Position numbers and translations under genes: made by a program. A stretch of DNA of 64,000 nucleotides, taken from the NCBI GenBank assembly GCA_036785705.1, contig JAWUZG010000056.1, positions 2,977,001 to 3,041,000 on the forward strand, in the 5' to 3' direction. Below are positions 24,597 to 37,400 of this stretch, piece after piece. Source of the DNA: Acanthornis magna (taxonomy: Eukaryota; Chordata; Aves; Passeriformes; Acanthizidae). The notes below the pieces were generated by a model that saw nothing but the letters and a program-made list of their open reading frames with translations, searched no databases and was not told the origin of the DNA. Position 1 is the stretch's first letter; each line of letters opens with the position of its first letter.

Positions 24597-25852
24597 TGTA
24601 AATAGGAATGTTCTGTAAATCTGCCGTGATAGATGGATGGCTAACTTCAGTCCCTGGATATGCTTTATACACCATGCATACATGTCCAAGGACAGCCAGT
24701 AGCAACTAAAGTTAATTAAGAAGTGGAATTTGCAATGTTTTGTCAGGTATGGGGGTTTTGTTTTTATTTTTTCATGTATACCTTAATTTACGTAGTCATA
24801 TACCCTTCAAAGTATTCCTATCCCCTGTTCCTTTCATTCTAGATATTGTTTTCATGTTCATTCTTAAAAACTGATGGATATCAAATATCTAACTAAGGAG
24901 GTAATTAACCTTTTAAATATTTATTAGAATTTTTCTGTAATATTACTGAATTTATAAGATCTTTAGCAAAGATTTTTGAGCAATTTATTAATAACAATGT
25001 TTCTGTTTACTGCACTTTTTGATAATAGAAGGTAGTGAATTTTAAAGCCATGGTTCTTGGCTTCCATGCACTGCTTTTATACCCTCAATCCAAGGAATAT
25101 ATATATATAAATAATTTTTTTTAAACAGCAAACATACTGTTGACCTAAAAACAGAAACAAACTTTACTGCACCATGGGTATATTTTCATAAGTGGAATGT
25201 TTAACTGCAAACACTATCAGGACAATTATAAAAACCTCTTGAAGCTACAATCTTATTTAAATATAAGCCATGACAATTTTGTTTTCCCTTCTTGATTTAA
25301 GTCACCTTTTGATATTTTCAAAGAGAAAAGAACTCACTTTTAAATTTGTACGTACCAACCTATACATAAGGCCAGGAACACATTCTCCCTATTGTTTTAA
25401 TAGTTTGATATATTTATGCAAAACCATTTGGTTAACATTTATCCTCCCTCTTTACTAAATGTTCAACGTACCAACGCCAGAATAAATGCTGATTACAAAT
25501 ATACATCAGATTGAAGATTAAGCACACAGACTTAAAAACCTCGTTGAGTGATATGCTCAAATTTCTGTAAATACACACAAGTTTAAATGCAATTATACTG
25601 TACATGTAAATATGTGCTGTCTGTTATGTGTACAGTATGTATAAATTCCTTTTCTAGCCACAGTAAAATGTAAGCCATCAAGAGGAATACTAAAGTGGTA
25701 TTGTACTAAACCTTTGCTAATGATCTTTACCCAATCACTTCACTTTTCCCTTCCATGGACCCTTCCAACTCACTCTTACAATAGCCTGCTTATATTCAAG
25801 TTTGTTATTTTACTCAGTCCCGAAAAAAGTATTTTGATTCATTTTGTAAATA
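24597..25852 (+). promoter_or_regulatory. Cluster of four UGUAAAUA Pumilio-type motifs in the distal RORA 3' UTR
   Basis: Exact TGTAAATA occurs at 24597-24604, 25566-25573, 25605-25612 and 25845-25852, with a related TGTATATA at 24085-24092. UGUANAUA is the binding site of Pumilio proteins, which repress mRNAs. These sites would be present only in the longest 3' UTR isoform. Binding is inferred from motif match. Confidence 0.45.
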
Positions 25853-26021
25853 TGACTGTAAAAATAAGAGATTTAATGTTGTCTTTTAAATACTCCAATT
25901 TTCATTCTAATATGAATGTTGTTATATTGTACTTAGAAACTGTACCTTTAATATTACATTACCTTTATTAAGTGCATTGAACACATCGATTTTAGATGTG
26001 CTTTATGTACTGTTATCCTGT

Positions 26022-26027
26022 AATAAA
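26022..26027 (+). terminator. RORA: Distal RORA polyadenylation signal AATAAA
   Basis: TAATAAAACTTCAGC is followed about 25 bases later by a T/GT-rich element (TCTGTCTTAATTTTTTGTCAG-like). This is the last strong signal before the intergenic stretch, so cleavage near 26040-26047 is the likely gene end. Confidence 0.6.
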
Positions 26028-27045
26028 ACTTCAGCTTCTAATGGAAAAATCTGTCTTAATTTTTTGTCAGTAGCATCTTGCTTGTTTTTCTGAACTGTGG
26101 TTTATTAGGTTTATTCCTTAAGGAATGCACTAATACAAAATTAGGCTACACGTATACTAGAGCTGTTTTAGCACGTACATCACATTAGGTTCGGCAGCAG
26201 AGAAACAAGATGACCCCCATAACAGTTTTTAAGCTCCCCTTTTGGCTAACAAGAGCTTTAAACCTTCTCAGAATGAATGTGGATTAATGTAGCTTCCCTC
26301 TCCTTGTTTGAAATCACAATTCACTACATCAAGTGCAAAATACAAGAAATCTGGCACAAGGCCTTCCCAGTGACTCTCCCTGCAGAAATACTACTTTAGG
26401 TCAGATCTAAATGACAATTTGGGTATCAAAATCAAAGTTTTAGTACAGTTTAGGCATTAAAAGTCAAAGGTGCAAGTCCCCTCTGCTGTGCTAACTTTGG
26501 GAGCACCTGAATCTGTCAGCAGCACTGTTGGTCTTAAGGCTTCAGGCATGTGAAATTCTCCTTCTGCACCTACTCAGAAATGCCTCAGAGTCTTGACAGA
26601 GCTTTTAACAGCTCAGTATTTATATGCCTGACCATGATCCAGAAATAGATTCTAGCATTCATCTTTGAAGCACTGTATCTGGAGGCAGCCTTCACCTACA
26701 GATCAACTCTACAAAAAAAGTAGTGGAAGTGATAACTCTTAGAACTGTAGCACTAAGCAGTGCCATGTGTTCTACAGCAGCTCCATGTCTACAGCAGTCA
26801 AGACACTGAAAACACAGATTTCATTTCCTCATCCTCAGGACATGATTCCTGCCCAGTCTTCCCAGTCACAGGAGAGCTCCTAACCACCACGATAAAGGTT
26901 AGGAAACAGCTTTATAAAGAATTGTAGAGTTCAGTATAAAACACAGGAATTTTTCTGAAGTGAGACTAGGACCTCCCTCCTGTGCCTACCCATAAGGAAA
27001 GCTAAACTGTATGTTAGGAGGTGGTGGTTTTGACCTCTGATTATT

Positions 27046-27265
27046 TCACAGAACCACAGAATTGTTGAGGGTGGCTGGGACTTCCAGAAGTCACAAGCAA
27101 GGCCCCCTTGAGCTGTTTGCTCAGGACCATGCCTTGCTTTTGAATATTTCCAAGGATGGTGACTCCACAACCTGCCTGGGCAACCTGTGCCAGTGTTTTG
27201 TCACGCTCACAGTGGAAACGTGTTTCCTGATGTTCACCTTTATGCCATGGAAGTACAAAGATCAC
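27046..27265 (-). mobile_element. CR1 LINE fragment, antisense orientation
   Basis: It begins with the CR1 3' terminus in reverse (TTCACAGAACCACAGAATTG), then a GGTGGCTGGGACTTC-like segment and CCAAGGATGGTGACTCCACAACCTGCCTGGGCAACCTGTGCCAGTG in the usual order. A copy of the ACAGTGGAAACGTGTTTCCTGATGTTC type completes it. Diverged; no coding capacity. Confidence 0.85.
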
Positions 27266-27467
27266 TGGTAGAAAGTAGCACTATTTGATGAGAAAAATCA
27301 AACAGATACTGCAGGTGTCAGAGAGATGCAGCTTGAAGTAGGATTTAAGCTGCCACATTAACCAGGATAAGCCTTATCATTCAGCTATGTAACTGTTACC
27401 ATACCTGGGCTGGGAAGTAAGATCACTCCTTACAAGGGGGTAGTTCCGGGTCTGGGCTCTGGGTGGG

Positions 27468-27485
27468 TCTATCCCGCGGGATAGA
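27468..27485. other. Perfect 18-bp palindrome TCTATCCCGCGGGATAGA
   Basis: The 18 bases equal their own reverse complement and contain two CpGs in an otherwise CpG-poor stretch, about 0.9 kb upstream of the ICE2 start. Could be a dimeric protein-binding site or coincidence. Confidence 0.6.
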
Positions 27486-27970
27486 AAACCTTTCTGCCTC
27501 TCTAAGATAAACAAGAGGGCATAATTAAAATCGGTGTCCTTAAGACTGACCTGCAAGCAAGCTGCAGACGCCCTTGTTGGTGGGTTTGGGAATTATTCTC
27601 ACTCACTGCTGTGTTTTCATGTATTTGTGTAATAGTGCCCAGTTTTAATCACAGGACACCAAGCACACACTCTGCCCTCATCATTTCCCCGTCTTCAAAG
27701 CAGTGACTAGCATCACCTTTTAACACCACAAGGAAATGAGTTTCCATCATCCAGACTTACGGGTTCTGAGAATACCCGAAATCCACATTTTACCACACTG
27801 GGAAGCCTGCCCATCAGTAAAAAAGGTTTTGCGGTTCTTCTCATGAGAACTGAGCCAGGGAAACTGAACGCCCAGGAGAGGAAGGAAGCTGATGAACGCA
27901 GTACCCGCACTGGGCACCTGAGCCCTCACGCGCGGTTCCAACCCCTCAGTGACAGCCGCCCCCACCACTG

Positions 27971-28154
27971 CACACCCGGGCCAGAACGAGTCACCCGGGG
28001 CGCCCACCCTGCCCAAGTCCCACCTCGGCACACCCGGAGCGGGAGGAGCCACCCGGGCTACCCACCCCCTGTGCAAGGTCCCACCTCTGAACACCCAGGG
28101 AGGTGCGGGATGTGCCTCCCGGAACATCCACCTCCTGCCCAGGCTCCGCCTCGG
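27971..28154. repeat. Degenerate tandem repeat of about 60 bp, three copies
   Basis: Three units (about 27971-28028, 28029-28089 and 28090-28154) each start with a CACCCGG/CACCCAGG-like block, pass through a CACCCGGG or CTCCCGGAAC block and end with CACCTCGG, CACCTCTG or CGCCTCGG. Copies are imperfect. It lies in the upstream half of the ICE2 CpG island. Confidence 0.6.
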
Positions 28155-28389
28155 CCCCGGCCGTAAACGCGAAGCAAATCTCCCCACACAACTCGACTCC
28201 GCGCCCCCACCCGCCCCGCCCGCCGCAAAATGGCGGCCACACTCTGAGGCGCTGCTCGAGCCCGCCTCCCCATTGGCTGCTTCAGAACAACTGGGCGGTG
28301 TTGCGGGCGCTGATTGGCCAGTGCCCTGAGGCGGACCCACGCGGCCGCGAGACGGGGAACGACGAAGCCGCTGCCCTGAGGGCTTTGCC

Positions 28390-28400
28390 AAGATGGCGGC
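28390..28400 (+). promoter_or_regulatory. ICE2: YY1-type motif overlapping the ICE2 start codon
   Basis: AAGATGGCGGC contains the predicted ATG at 28393. A second copy, AAAATGGCGGC, is at 28227-28237. YY1 sites that overlap the start codon occur in a known class of vertebrate housekeeping genes. Confidence 0.6.
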
Positions 28401-28421
28401 CGCGGGGCCGCCGCTGACATG
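28393..28421 (+). CDS. ICE2: ICE2 coding exon 1 (start codon)
   Basis: It encodes MAAAGPPLT plus two bases of a Trp codon, then a GTGAGC donor. The frame is fixed by exon 2, whose first base completes TGG. Human ICE2 starts differently but also has Trp before DISPKNG, which supports the join. An ATG at 28419 overlaps the donor and is out of frame. Confidence 0.8.
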
Positions 28422-31400
28422 GTGAGCGCCCCTCCCTCTCCCGTTCTGGCTGGCCGGGCGCGCCTGAGGCGCGGGCGGTGGACAGGGGCTCCGCGCTTCC
28501 CCGCCGGGAGCGGAACGCGCCGCGGCCTGGGGGGAGCGGGGCGGGTCCCGTTCCCGCCCCGCCGGGCGCCGCCCTCAGGACGCGCGCGCCGTTCCCTGTC
28601 GCCCCCGCCATGGGAACGGGAGGAGCGCGGGCGTTCCGTGAGGGAGCTCCGGGCTGTGAGCCCGGGTGTGCTCCCCGCTGAGGGGCTGTGAGCTCCTGGA
28701 TATCCCCGGCGTGGCTTCTGGGCCGGGACGTTGTTCGTGTTTCTAACACGAAAAGCCCTGCAAATACGTAATTCGGCTTTTTAACCCTAGACAGGTGAGG
28801 TGGGCTGGAATTAGGTTGTGAGGTAAGACGTAAATAAAACCTTTGCTCGTACCTTTCACAGTAGTTTAGAAAGGTGGGGATTGTATAAACCTTGTACACT
28901 GAAAGGGCTGTGTAGGGAAAAAAAAAGTAGTATAGATGGTCAGATCAGTGTAGAAGACAAGAACAACTCTTCCCTGAAAAATTAAAAGTGGTGTGTTTTT
29001 CTCAAAAATTCCAACTTTTTCAACTCAAAGTTTGTTTTTGATTCATGACCATGTGAAAGTGTGAAACTCCCATCAGAATTTCTCTCACTGTACCTAGAAT
29101 TGACATCCTATATTAATGAAATTCTTCTTTTGTACTGTGAAGAATATATATTTTCCTATTGAAAAACATAAGGAATTAGTACATATGTAACTTCCATAAA
29201 GAGGAAGTCTGGAACCACTGTATAGGTAGCCTCTTTTTTTTAATATAAATTAATTCTGGTTTTTGTGTCTAATGGGTAGATGTGGCCTTTAATTTTTCCA
29301 TTTGTTTTGCAATATATTTATTTTTAAATTTTTTTTTTATTAGGGACATTCCACCAAAAAATGGCCAAGAAGTATTTTTCTCCCATGAACTTTATGAAAA
29401 ATATTCCTTGTCTCCGAGCCTCTCTGAACTCTGGCATTTGTCAAACAGGTATATCATGTTGCGTTACCATTTTGTGCATTTTGTTATCGTCCTATGGATG
29501 CATACCCGTACTGCTTTGGGGAAAGCTGCCTGTTGTCTGGCACACAGGGACTTGTTACTGACTCCTTGGTCCAGCTGTTGGCCTGTGCTTTATTTATTGT
29601 GAAACCTCAGAAAGTAGGAGGGAGTTTTGTTTCTTAAGGGAGTTATTTTGGGGGTTTGGAAATAGAGGTTGGGTTATTGGCTTTTTGGTACTTTGCTACC
29701 ATACATATACATTGGTATATATATATGGTACTTGTTTTTTACTTTCTCTTACATACCAAACAGGAATAAGTTTGACCCCCACCCTCTTAACTGTTCAGGG
29801 TGGGGGCCCTGGAACCCATGAACCAGCTCTAATTCTGTTTAGAAATTCGGGGCTGGCTGTCCATTTCTTCTTGCTTTATAGAAGGGTAACAGTACTGGGC
29901 TTTGAAATCCTTTTTGCGTGCACCTTTTGGAAGTAGCCAGCACTGTTTACATAAACTTCCAGTGTCTTAGGTGCAGTGGAAATCTAATCTAGTCTAATGA
30001 AGAAACTGTATAGAGTGCCAGCTGAAGACTAGGAAATGAAACAGTGTGAACATAGGTGGTACAGGTGGTGTTGTTCGTGCAATTTTGGTGTCCTTTTCAT
30101 CTTTTCTGAAGTTGAGGAAGTAGAATAACATTTATTTCCCATAGTGAAAAATGTGGCTCATGCTGCTGGATTTCAGCATTTGGAGGACTGTATTTAGACT
30201 CTGGGTTTAACAAGTTATTAAGCTGAGAGGGAGGTGAATATGACTCCTGGTGAATGAACCTTCACACTGTGAGGAATGGGGGCGGGAAACCATGTAAGTG
30301 GGGAATTCAGCGTGTGGGGAAATAATTTGTTCAAAGGGGGAATTACTGTATTTTTATAAACTGACAATGAGAATGTGCATTTGAGGGGAATACCTGTTAT
30401 ATCATGTGACTTTATCTCACATCTTTAGCTAGAGAAGGCTGTTCTGGTTCATCTCCATTGGAGCAGCTTTCCTTGAATTAGCAATATATGAGTACAGCCT
30501 CACAGCTTGTTACTGGCACATCTGATAGTGCTGTAGGATTCTTCCTTAGAAGAGTTTCTGGAGCAGACACTCAAGAGTGGGATTGTGTTCAGCTGTGTGT
30601 GGTTCTAGTGAGTTTACAGCCAGAAGAAGCCAGAGAGGTTGCAGGTGGAAAAAAATCAGGAATTGGTCAAACTCAGGTGTGTGGGCATAGTCAGGAGGAA
30701 GAGAAATTAAACCTGTTGAAGCAAGTGTGCAAGTAAAAGCTAGAGGAAATTTGCCAGTTTTGGGGGGTTTCTCACAGATAGCTACTGAAGTGTGTGTTCT
30801 CTTAGTATAGAAGCTATGAAGGCGGGTTGCTGATAAAATGAAGGGGGAAAATTTAAGCCGTCAGCTCAAATAAAGTATAATGCTGTAAATATGGACAGAA
30901 AAGCTCTGTCAGATTATTTTGGTTTGCACCCCGATGAAGACTGTGACAGCACTGCATACTGAAATGATCTTGATGTGCTGCCATTTCATTCAGTGCTGAA
31001 TATAGCCAATTTAAGCTGCTAGAATTTCTTGATGTTCCTACATTGGCATATCTGAGTCAGCATCTTGTTGCTGCTACAGCTTAATTAAATTTGCCAGTTT
31101 GTGCCACAAGGATGGACACATTCTCGTATTTAGAGAGACAGCTGTGAAGTGTTATTAAGAACTGTGGATGTGATACTGCTGGGTTTGAATGACACTTGAG
31201 ATGTTTTCTACTGCTGAAATAGTATCTTAAAAATATGCTTTTTCCAAGATCAGCAGTTAATGTTCATTTTGTTAGCCTTAAATATTTTCTCTCTTAAGTA
31301 CAATTATTTTAAATAGACCAGGGCTAAGCTGGTTGGCCTTTGTATACTGGAGTTGTTTTAAGAACCAGCTTTGTGTTACTTCTTTGTTGTTGTTAGAATA

Positions 31401-34400
31401 GCTATGCCCCTTGCCCTAGCCTAGTATTATTTTTGGTGACTGATTCCAGCATTGTTTAGAATAGAAAATTAAATGCTTGATTTGTGTGCTCTGTAAGAAT
31501 TTCTTCATTGAAATCTGGAATTTCTATTGTTACAATGAAGTAGTTTTAATTTCCTTCCTCTGCAATGAAAGAAAGGCTTTTTCTAGCTAAGTTTTTCTCC
31601 TTTACTGTCAGAACTGACTTAAAAGTCTGACATTTCTGAACGCAAACAGCTTCTGAACACTGGCCATCAGTGACTGATGAAATGAGGAGATTCTTTATCT
31701 TTTCATTAATAACCTGTTTCCAGAACAGAGAATCTGTTTCATATTTAGCTTGTTAACACTGTTTTGTTTTTTAAAGAAACCAAAACGCTGCCCTTTTTTT
31801 GTTTGTTTTTCAAACCAGTTGCAGACCTGCTGCTGGTACTAAGGGTTAGTCTGATTGTACAGGTAAAGTTTCAGAATAAGAACAGTGCAGTGGCACAGAT
31901 AGGAATTGGAATAGCAGTGTCTCTCAGAGAGGTTTAGGCTTGCACAGCTGCCTTTATTGTTTCTGACAATTATTAGTATTTATGTGAAAACTGAAAATTC
32001 TTTCATTTGTTACTTTTCTTTCAGAGAGGCAAAGAAAAATGCGGAGGCATTGGCAAACTCTTCAGAAAACAGACAGAGCTGTAGCATGCGGGCTGCAGAT
32101 TCACTTGAGGTGGAGGCTAAAAGCCCAGCTGATGATCATCCTTTTCCAGAGCCCAGACTCCCCTATCCATTTACCTCTTGTTTGTCTGAGAAGGAGCAGA
32201 AAACATACTTGTATCTGATGACTAAGTTCTCGAAAAAAATAAACCATTTCCAAGTTAATGCAGCAAGTCAGAGGGAATTTTTCACATATATGGTAAGACA
32301 TGTACATATGAACGTCACAAAGGGAGTCACACAATTTTTTTTCTTGCAAAGAATAAAGGAAAAAGGGAAAATTGATTTTCAGTTCAGTTTGTCATAATTA
32401 ATTTGTCATAGAGTTCATGGTATTATGAAAGGTAATAAAGGTTTGAAGTATTCAGGATAAGCTTTTTAATAGAAATTGAAAATGTATTTGGTTATGGCTA
32501 TTTCGTTGAAATTGGGTGGAGGTTTTGTGACTTTTTTGGTTTGGTTGGTTTTTTTTTTAGGGATCTGAACAACTGGGTAAGTATAGGCCTTTGACAGCTG
32601 ATCAAACAGCCCCTCACCCCCCAAAAAACACCTTTTTTTCTGAGGAGGAAGTTAAAAGTTGTCCTTACCTGTGATACTAGCATTTCTTAGTGGCATGTAG
32701 CAGTCTTAGATGGTGTTAGGCCATGGATATATTTTGCTGGGATCTTGGATAGCTGCCTGCCTGGGGGAGCTTTGTTCCTTAGGATGGAGGGCCTCCTGTG
32801 CTGCCCTGCTGTGCTCACACAAGGAGAAAGGCTCGAGTTCTCCCTTGCTGCTGAGTCTCAGCAATGTGTTTAAATAGGGCACCCTCGTGTCGGGTGGAAG
32901 GATCATTTTAGGTCAGTCCTGTAAAATGTAATTAATCGGCAAATTGTTTTGAGCCATTGTATTTGGTTTCCCATGCTTCCTTATTAATGCTGATTATTTT
33001 ATGCTGTAACAATGGAAATACCATTTCCAGGCACATCAGTAACTACTGTCTTGTTGTTACTTAAAATTTCATATGAAATTAGAACTCAGATATCTTTGTG
33101 GCTTTATCATGTTAACTTCATCAACCGTGTCATGTAACCTTTCTGTTTATAAATCACCACATCAAAAGAAACTTGCTGTTTGTTTGGGATGGTGTTTTGT
33201 TGGTTTGGGATTTTTTTTTTAAGCAAATGGGCCTTAGAAAAAATTTTTTTACTTAAGTGAAGCTGAACATTTGCCAAATTGAGCAGCAAGTGGAATCTGT
33301 TCCTTCCCTTGTATCATTACCTGTACTGTCTCTCTGGAAATTGTGCTGATTACTTACCTAGTGTAGAGGATTCTGTTTTGTCTTAAAAATAGATTTTTCC
33401 TTCCTCCAGCAAATGAAAGAAGTAGTAAACAATGAAATTGCAGAATTTATGAAATTTGCCCAAAATGCTGCAAAAAGCTGTGCCCAAGATTATGACTCCA
33501 TCTCTGAAGATGCACTGCGTTATACTGAGGTAATTACCAAAGTCATGCTTAATTCCAGCCCTTCTTAAAAAATCGTCTTGAAATCCTGATTAAGATACAT
33601 AGGACTGCTCGTGGGATGTGGTGTTCCCTGACCACCTATTGGTTTCATGTTGGGGTGAGAGTGAGACAGGGGAGTGGCCATTTCCCTTACTCTGTGCAGT
33701 GTGGCTTCGCCACGGTTCATTGGAGCCAAAAAGATGTGATACAAGGGAAGTCACTGTTTTCAGTACTGTGAAAATATTGATTCATCAAATAAATTAATTG
33801 CTTCTTTATATTTGGGAAGGGAGAAGTTACATTTTCAGTGTGTGTTTCCATTAAGTTGCTCATAGATATACAGTACTGGACAGGATGTTAAGCTTTCCTC
33901 CACAGTAGAATGTTATAAAGTCACTTTAATTAGAGGTTACTCAGGCTTTAATCATAACCCTCTGCTAGTTCATGCTGTGTTAAATATCCACTTTGATGAT
34001 TCTAAGATCAAACATGAATGCAACTTCATGTATCATTCTTGGGTTTGTTGCACATTTTGAAAAAAAATCCAGAATTTATGTTCATTAAACTTTCCCATTA
34101 GTGGGTTAACACAGAGTTTGGGCACATTTGAAGACAAACATCTTGCTTTGTTTTTTTTCCCGCTATATATTGGGATCGGCTTTGTAATTTTATATCTTGT
34201 AATCTGGTCACAAAATCTGTCTACAGACTTCAAGTCCTGTTTATTGTTAATACCCTGACTTAAAAATTAAATAGAGGCACATATTTTATTTCAAACAATA
34301 CTTGCAGAAAGAACTCATTCTAGTTACTAAATAAAAACTTAAGTATCCTAAATACCTAATTCAGATACCATAAAAAATTACATAGAGTTGACGTGATAGC

Positions 34401-37400
34401 AAGTTTCAACACAAATTGAATCATCTTATGCCTTTACTTTTGTGACTTTTGCCTAGGCCTAGTGCAAACTGGGTAGTAACACAAAAAATACTACTTCCTC
34501 TAAAAGCCAAGATAAATAAAAAATAAAAGAACTACCTGGTTTAACACAGTTCAAAGTGGACTAAACTGCATGTTTTTAATGATTGGCCTGACCTGTGTGC
34601 ATACATTGTTAGCCTGGCATATGAAGGGCTGAGGAGAATCTAGAATATATTGCAGTTCTCATACCAGCAATTGTAGGAGTATTAAAGATCTGTACTGGTA
34701 TCTGCAAGTTTTTTAATGCAACTTGCAATTGCCAAAAAAAACCTTTCAGAAATTAAATTCTTATGAAAGATACAAATGCATAAATTACTTTTCTTTTTGT
34801 GTTAGGAATTGCTACGTGCATGTATTGGACATGTGCAGAAGTACCCAGAGTTCTACACCCTCCAGGAGATCACGAGTATCATGGGAGGAAAGTTTCACAC
34901 ACAGCTGACCTTTAAGCTAGAGAAAAACCTTCTTGCAATGGTAATACCTTATGTACACATACTGGGTTTGTGGGGTTTTTTAAATAAGTAGAATTACATC
35001 AGGATTGTGTTATGCAAGAGTTAGGGATTTTTTGCAATTCTGGCTCGGTTCTTGAGTTAGGGGTTATTATTTATAATTAAAATTATTAATTAAAACTTTA
35101 ATAAAATTATTTTGATAGTAAGGCTATTAACCCTTTTCACCAGGTGTTTGCCATTAAAAAATTACGTTCATAGTATATTTTCTCATATCACATAACTTTA
35201 TAATGTACCTGTGTAAATTCCTAATATTTTTCCTCATAAGAAGTGCGGTGTTGGGTGAGCATGATTGCTGCGAAAGCTGTTTTCTAATCCTGCTTGATTT
35301 CCCCAAGGGTACAGCAAGACGGTGTAAAACAGATTTCCCCTCCATGCCTGTTCAGCTGCCCACAGATTATAGCACTGTCACATCTATTATAACCCCAGAA
35401 AAAAAGGCCCATGTTATGCATAATGTAAGTAACCTTTTTATTGTCACTTTTAAGGCATGTTTTGTACAGAAGTGCAATTTGGTGCTGTTTATTCATTAAA
35501 CAATTTTTAGATTGCATTGCACCATTAAATAGCTGGTATTTCTGTTTGTGTTCTTCCACTGCCAAAATCAGGGAGTTTTCATTCTGTTGAACTGAGTCTT
35601 TTGACTGTTTATTCTGGATAATTTTTAATCAGCTAATTTAAGGAGGTTTTTCACATATCAAAACCCAAACTTTCAACAGAAGCACTGTAATTTTTACGAC
35701 TTGCTGAAGAAAGGAGCGAAGTGATGCAGGCGAATGGTATAAGCCTCAAGATGTTAGAGCTATAAACAGAGCACTTGTGATGGTGTCTCAGGTGGCAGAA
35801 AAAAGAACAGAACTGGATTTTTCTTACTTCTCTCATGGTCCTCAGTGCTCCTGGGCTCCCATTATCTTTTTAGTTCTGGAGGCTGTTCTTCAACCTCATG
35901 AGCATTCCCAGCCTCCTTCCTCCATGGAAATGTGTACTCATAATGTTTAACAGTTTCGTCATTTCAGTTCTGAATTTGTGTTCTTGATGTTTTTATATTT
36001 GTTTTAAGGTTCTTCATGTGTAACTGGTGTTGAAACAGCTCTGCAGTTTTAACCATGCTTTACTGTTAGGTGTCTTTATTGTGCTGTTGCTTAACTCATA
36101 AGAAGATCTGTACTGTATATTTGTGAGTTAATCTGGTTTGGGTTTGTGTTTTTGCTTCGGTGCACTCCCATATTTCATGATGATTTAAATTCCTATTCAA
36201 CATAGTAATTCAAAGGTATAAAAATTAACTGAAAATACAATTTAAAGAGATTAATTTTCTCATGCTGTAATGTGAATGCATAAGATTCATCTGAAAGGCT
36301 TCAGGGGAGTTTTTTGATCTTTCATTTCATTTTGAAGCCTGGCACTGTAGCAGAATTTGGACTTTTTTTGGGGGGTAGGGGTTGTATATATCCATTTTTA
36401 TTTGGGTTTGGAGTTTTTCTTGTAAATTTAAATTTGCGTGTATTTCTTAAAGTGAACTTTGAAAGAAAACTTTGTTTTTCTCTTTAGGATATTAGTTCAG
36501 ATTCAAATGCAGAAAAACTTGCTTTGAAATACCGTCCTCAAGTTGTTTTAAGTAATCAGTCATTATTTACTTTACTGAATAATCATGGACTCAACTACAA
36601 GGAACAATGGGAAATTCCAGTTTGTGTTAAAATGATCACTCTTGCAGGTATGTGATATTTTTGTTATAAAATTATAGAGGGTTTGTCCAAAAAAAGCTGG
36701 AAAGCTGATCCAGGATCACTTTATATAATTTCCTACATCTTTTTCTACTTTGTTACTGAGAAAAGTAACAACCTCTACAGTTACCACCAAAAACATTGAA
36801 TTTGAACATTCAGCTATTTTCCACCTGGGGAAAAAAGCCATAACAAAAAAACCAGTTAAATATCAGTTAAGTAAACAGTTAAATGTCCATTTGCTTTTCA
36901 AAACTGTAAGTTGTGCTCCTTGGAAAGAAAAACAACTGCATGAAGCTGTTAAAATAATCAAATGAACTGATTTCATTAAACTAAAAAAATAGAGGAATTT
37001 TGAAATTTTATGAAAAAGCAAAGAGCAAACATTTTCTGGAATTAAAAGGATTTATTTACATCATAGATTATTAAATGAGGAATGAATGTCCATGAAGTTC
37101 ATTTTTTCAATAGCAACAGAAAATGGTTTAATAAACTGATGAATTCATCTGGCTGCTTTACTTTAGTTGTCAAGCATTCCTTCAGTAATCTGAATACAGA
37201 TTTCTTCCCTTGCCCTTTTTTTTTAACACTGTACAGTTTATTCAATTATTTATAATGTTTGTTGTGTTGGAATGTCGTTGTGTGCTTTGCACAAATTTCT
37301 ATAGCAGACCTACAGATAGTAACTAAGCTATCAAATACCTGAAAAATTTACAAATTTTCATTTTCCTATGTGAAATTAAATTACTTTATCAATAAAGATA

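Larger units (their letters stand above)
15824..26043 (+). other. RORA: RORA 3' untranslated region (about 10.2 kb)
   Basis: From the TAA to the last well-placed AATAAA (26022-26027) the DNA is AT-rich, lacks a supported gene and carries internal polyadenylation signals, AU-rich stretches, Pumilio-type motifs and simple repeats. Mammalian RORA also has a very long 3' UTR, so the extent is plausible. It includes a pyrimidine tract at 20038-20119, a candidate hAT-type insertion at 22572-23003 and a TA repeat at 24062-24104. A TG-rich patch at about 19330-19395 is also present. The exact end is inferred from the signal, not from transcripts. Confidence 0.7.
26044..27900. other. Short intergenic region between RORA and ICE2
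   Basis: About 1.9 kb between the RORA polyadenylation signal and the ICE2 CpG island. It holds a reverse-oriented CR1 fragment (27046-27265) and an 18-bp palindrome (27468-27485). No coding segment with support was found. Confidence 0.6.
27900..28720 (+). promoter_or_regulatory. ICE2: ICE2 CpG-island promoter and first exon
   Basis: A dense CpG island surrounds the first coding exon. It holds inverted CCAAT boxes (ATTGG at 28272-28276 and 28313-28317), two AANATGGCGGC YY1-type motifs (28227-28237 and 28390-28400) and GC boxes, with no TATA box. This is a typical housekeeping promoter. The transcription start is probably between about 28320 and 28390. The island could also drive divergent transcription, which the sequence cannot show. 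Confidence 0.75.

Noticed and set aside
27747..28391. Long open frame on the minus strand across the ICE2 promoter (214 residues)
   Set aside because: It lies in CpG-island DNA where stop codons are rare, has Arg/Pro/Gly-rich composition and overlaps the ICE2 first exon. No family resemblance.
31660..31730. CTGATGAAATGAGGAG resembling a C box of a box C/D snoRNA in an ICE2 intron
   Set aside because: No D box or terminal stem at a suitable distance downstream.
32906..32922. TTTTAGGTCA, a possible ROR response element in an ICE2 intron
   Set aside because: The core AGGTCA is present but the AT-rich 5' flank does not fit the WAWNT pattern well. Single half-sites are common by chance.
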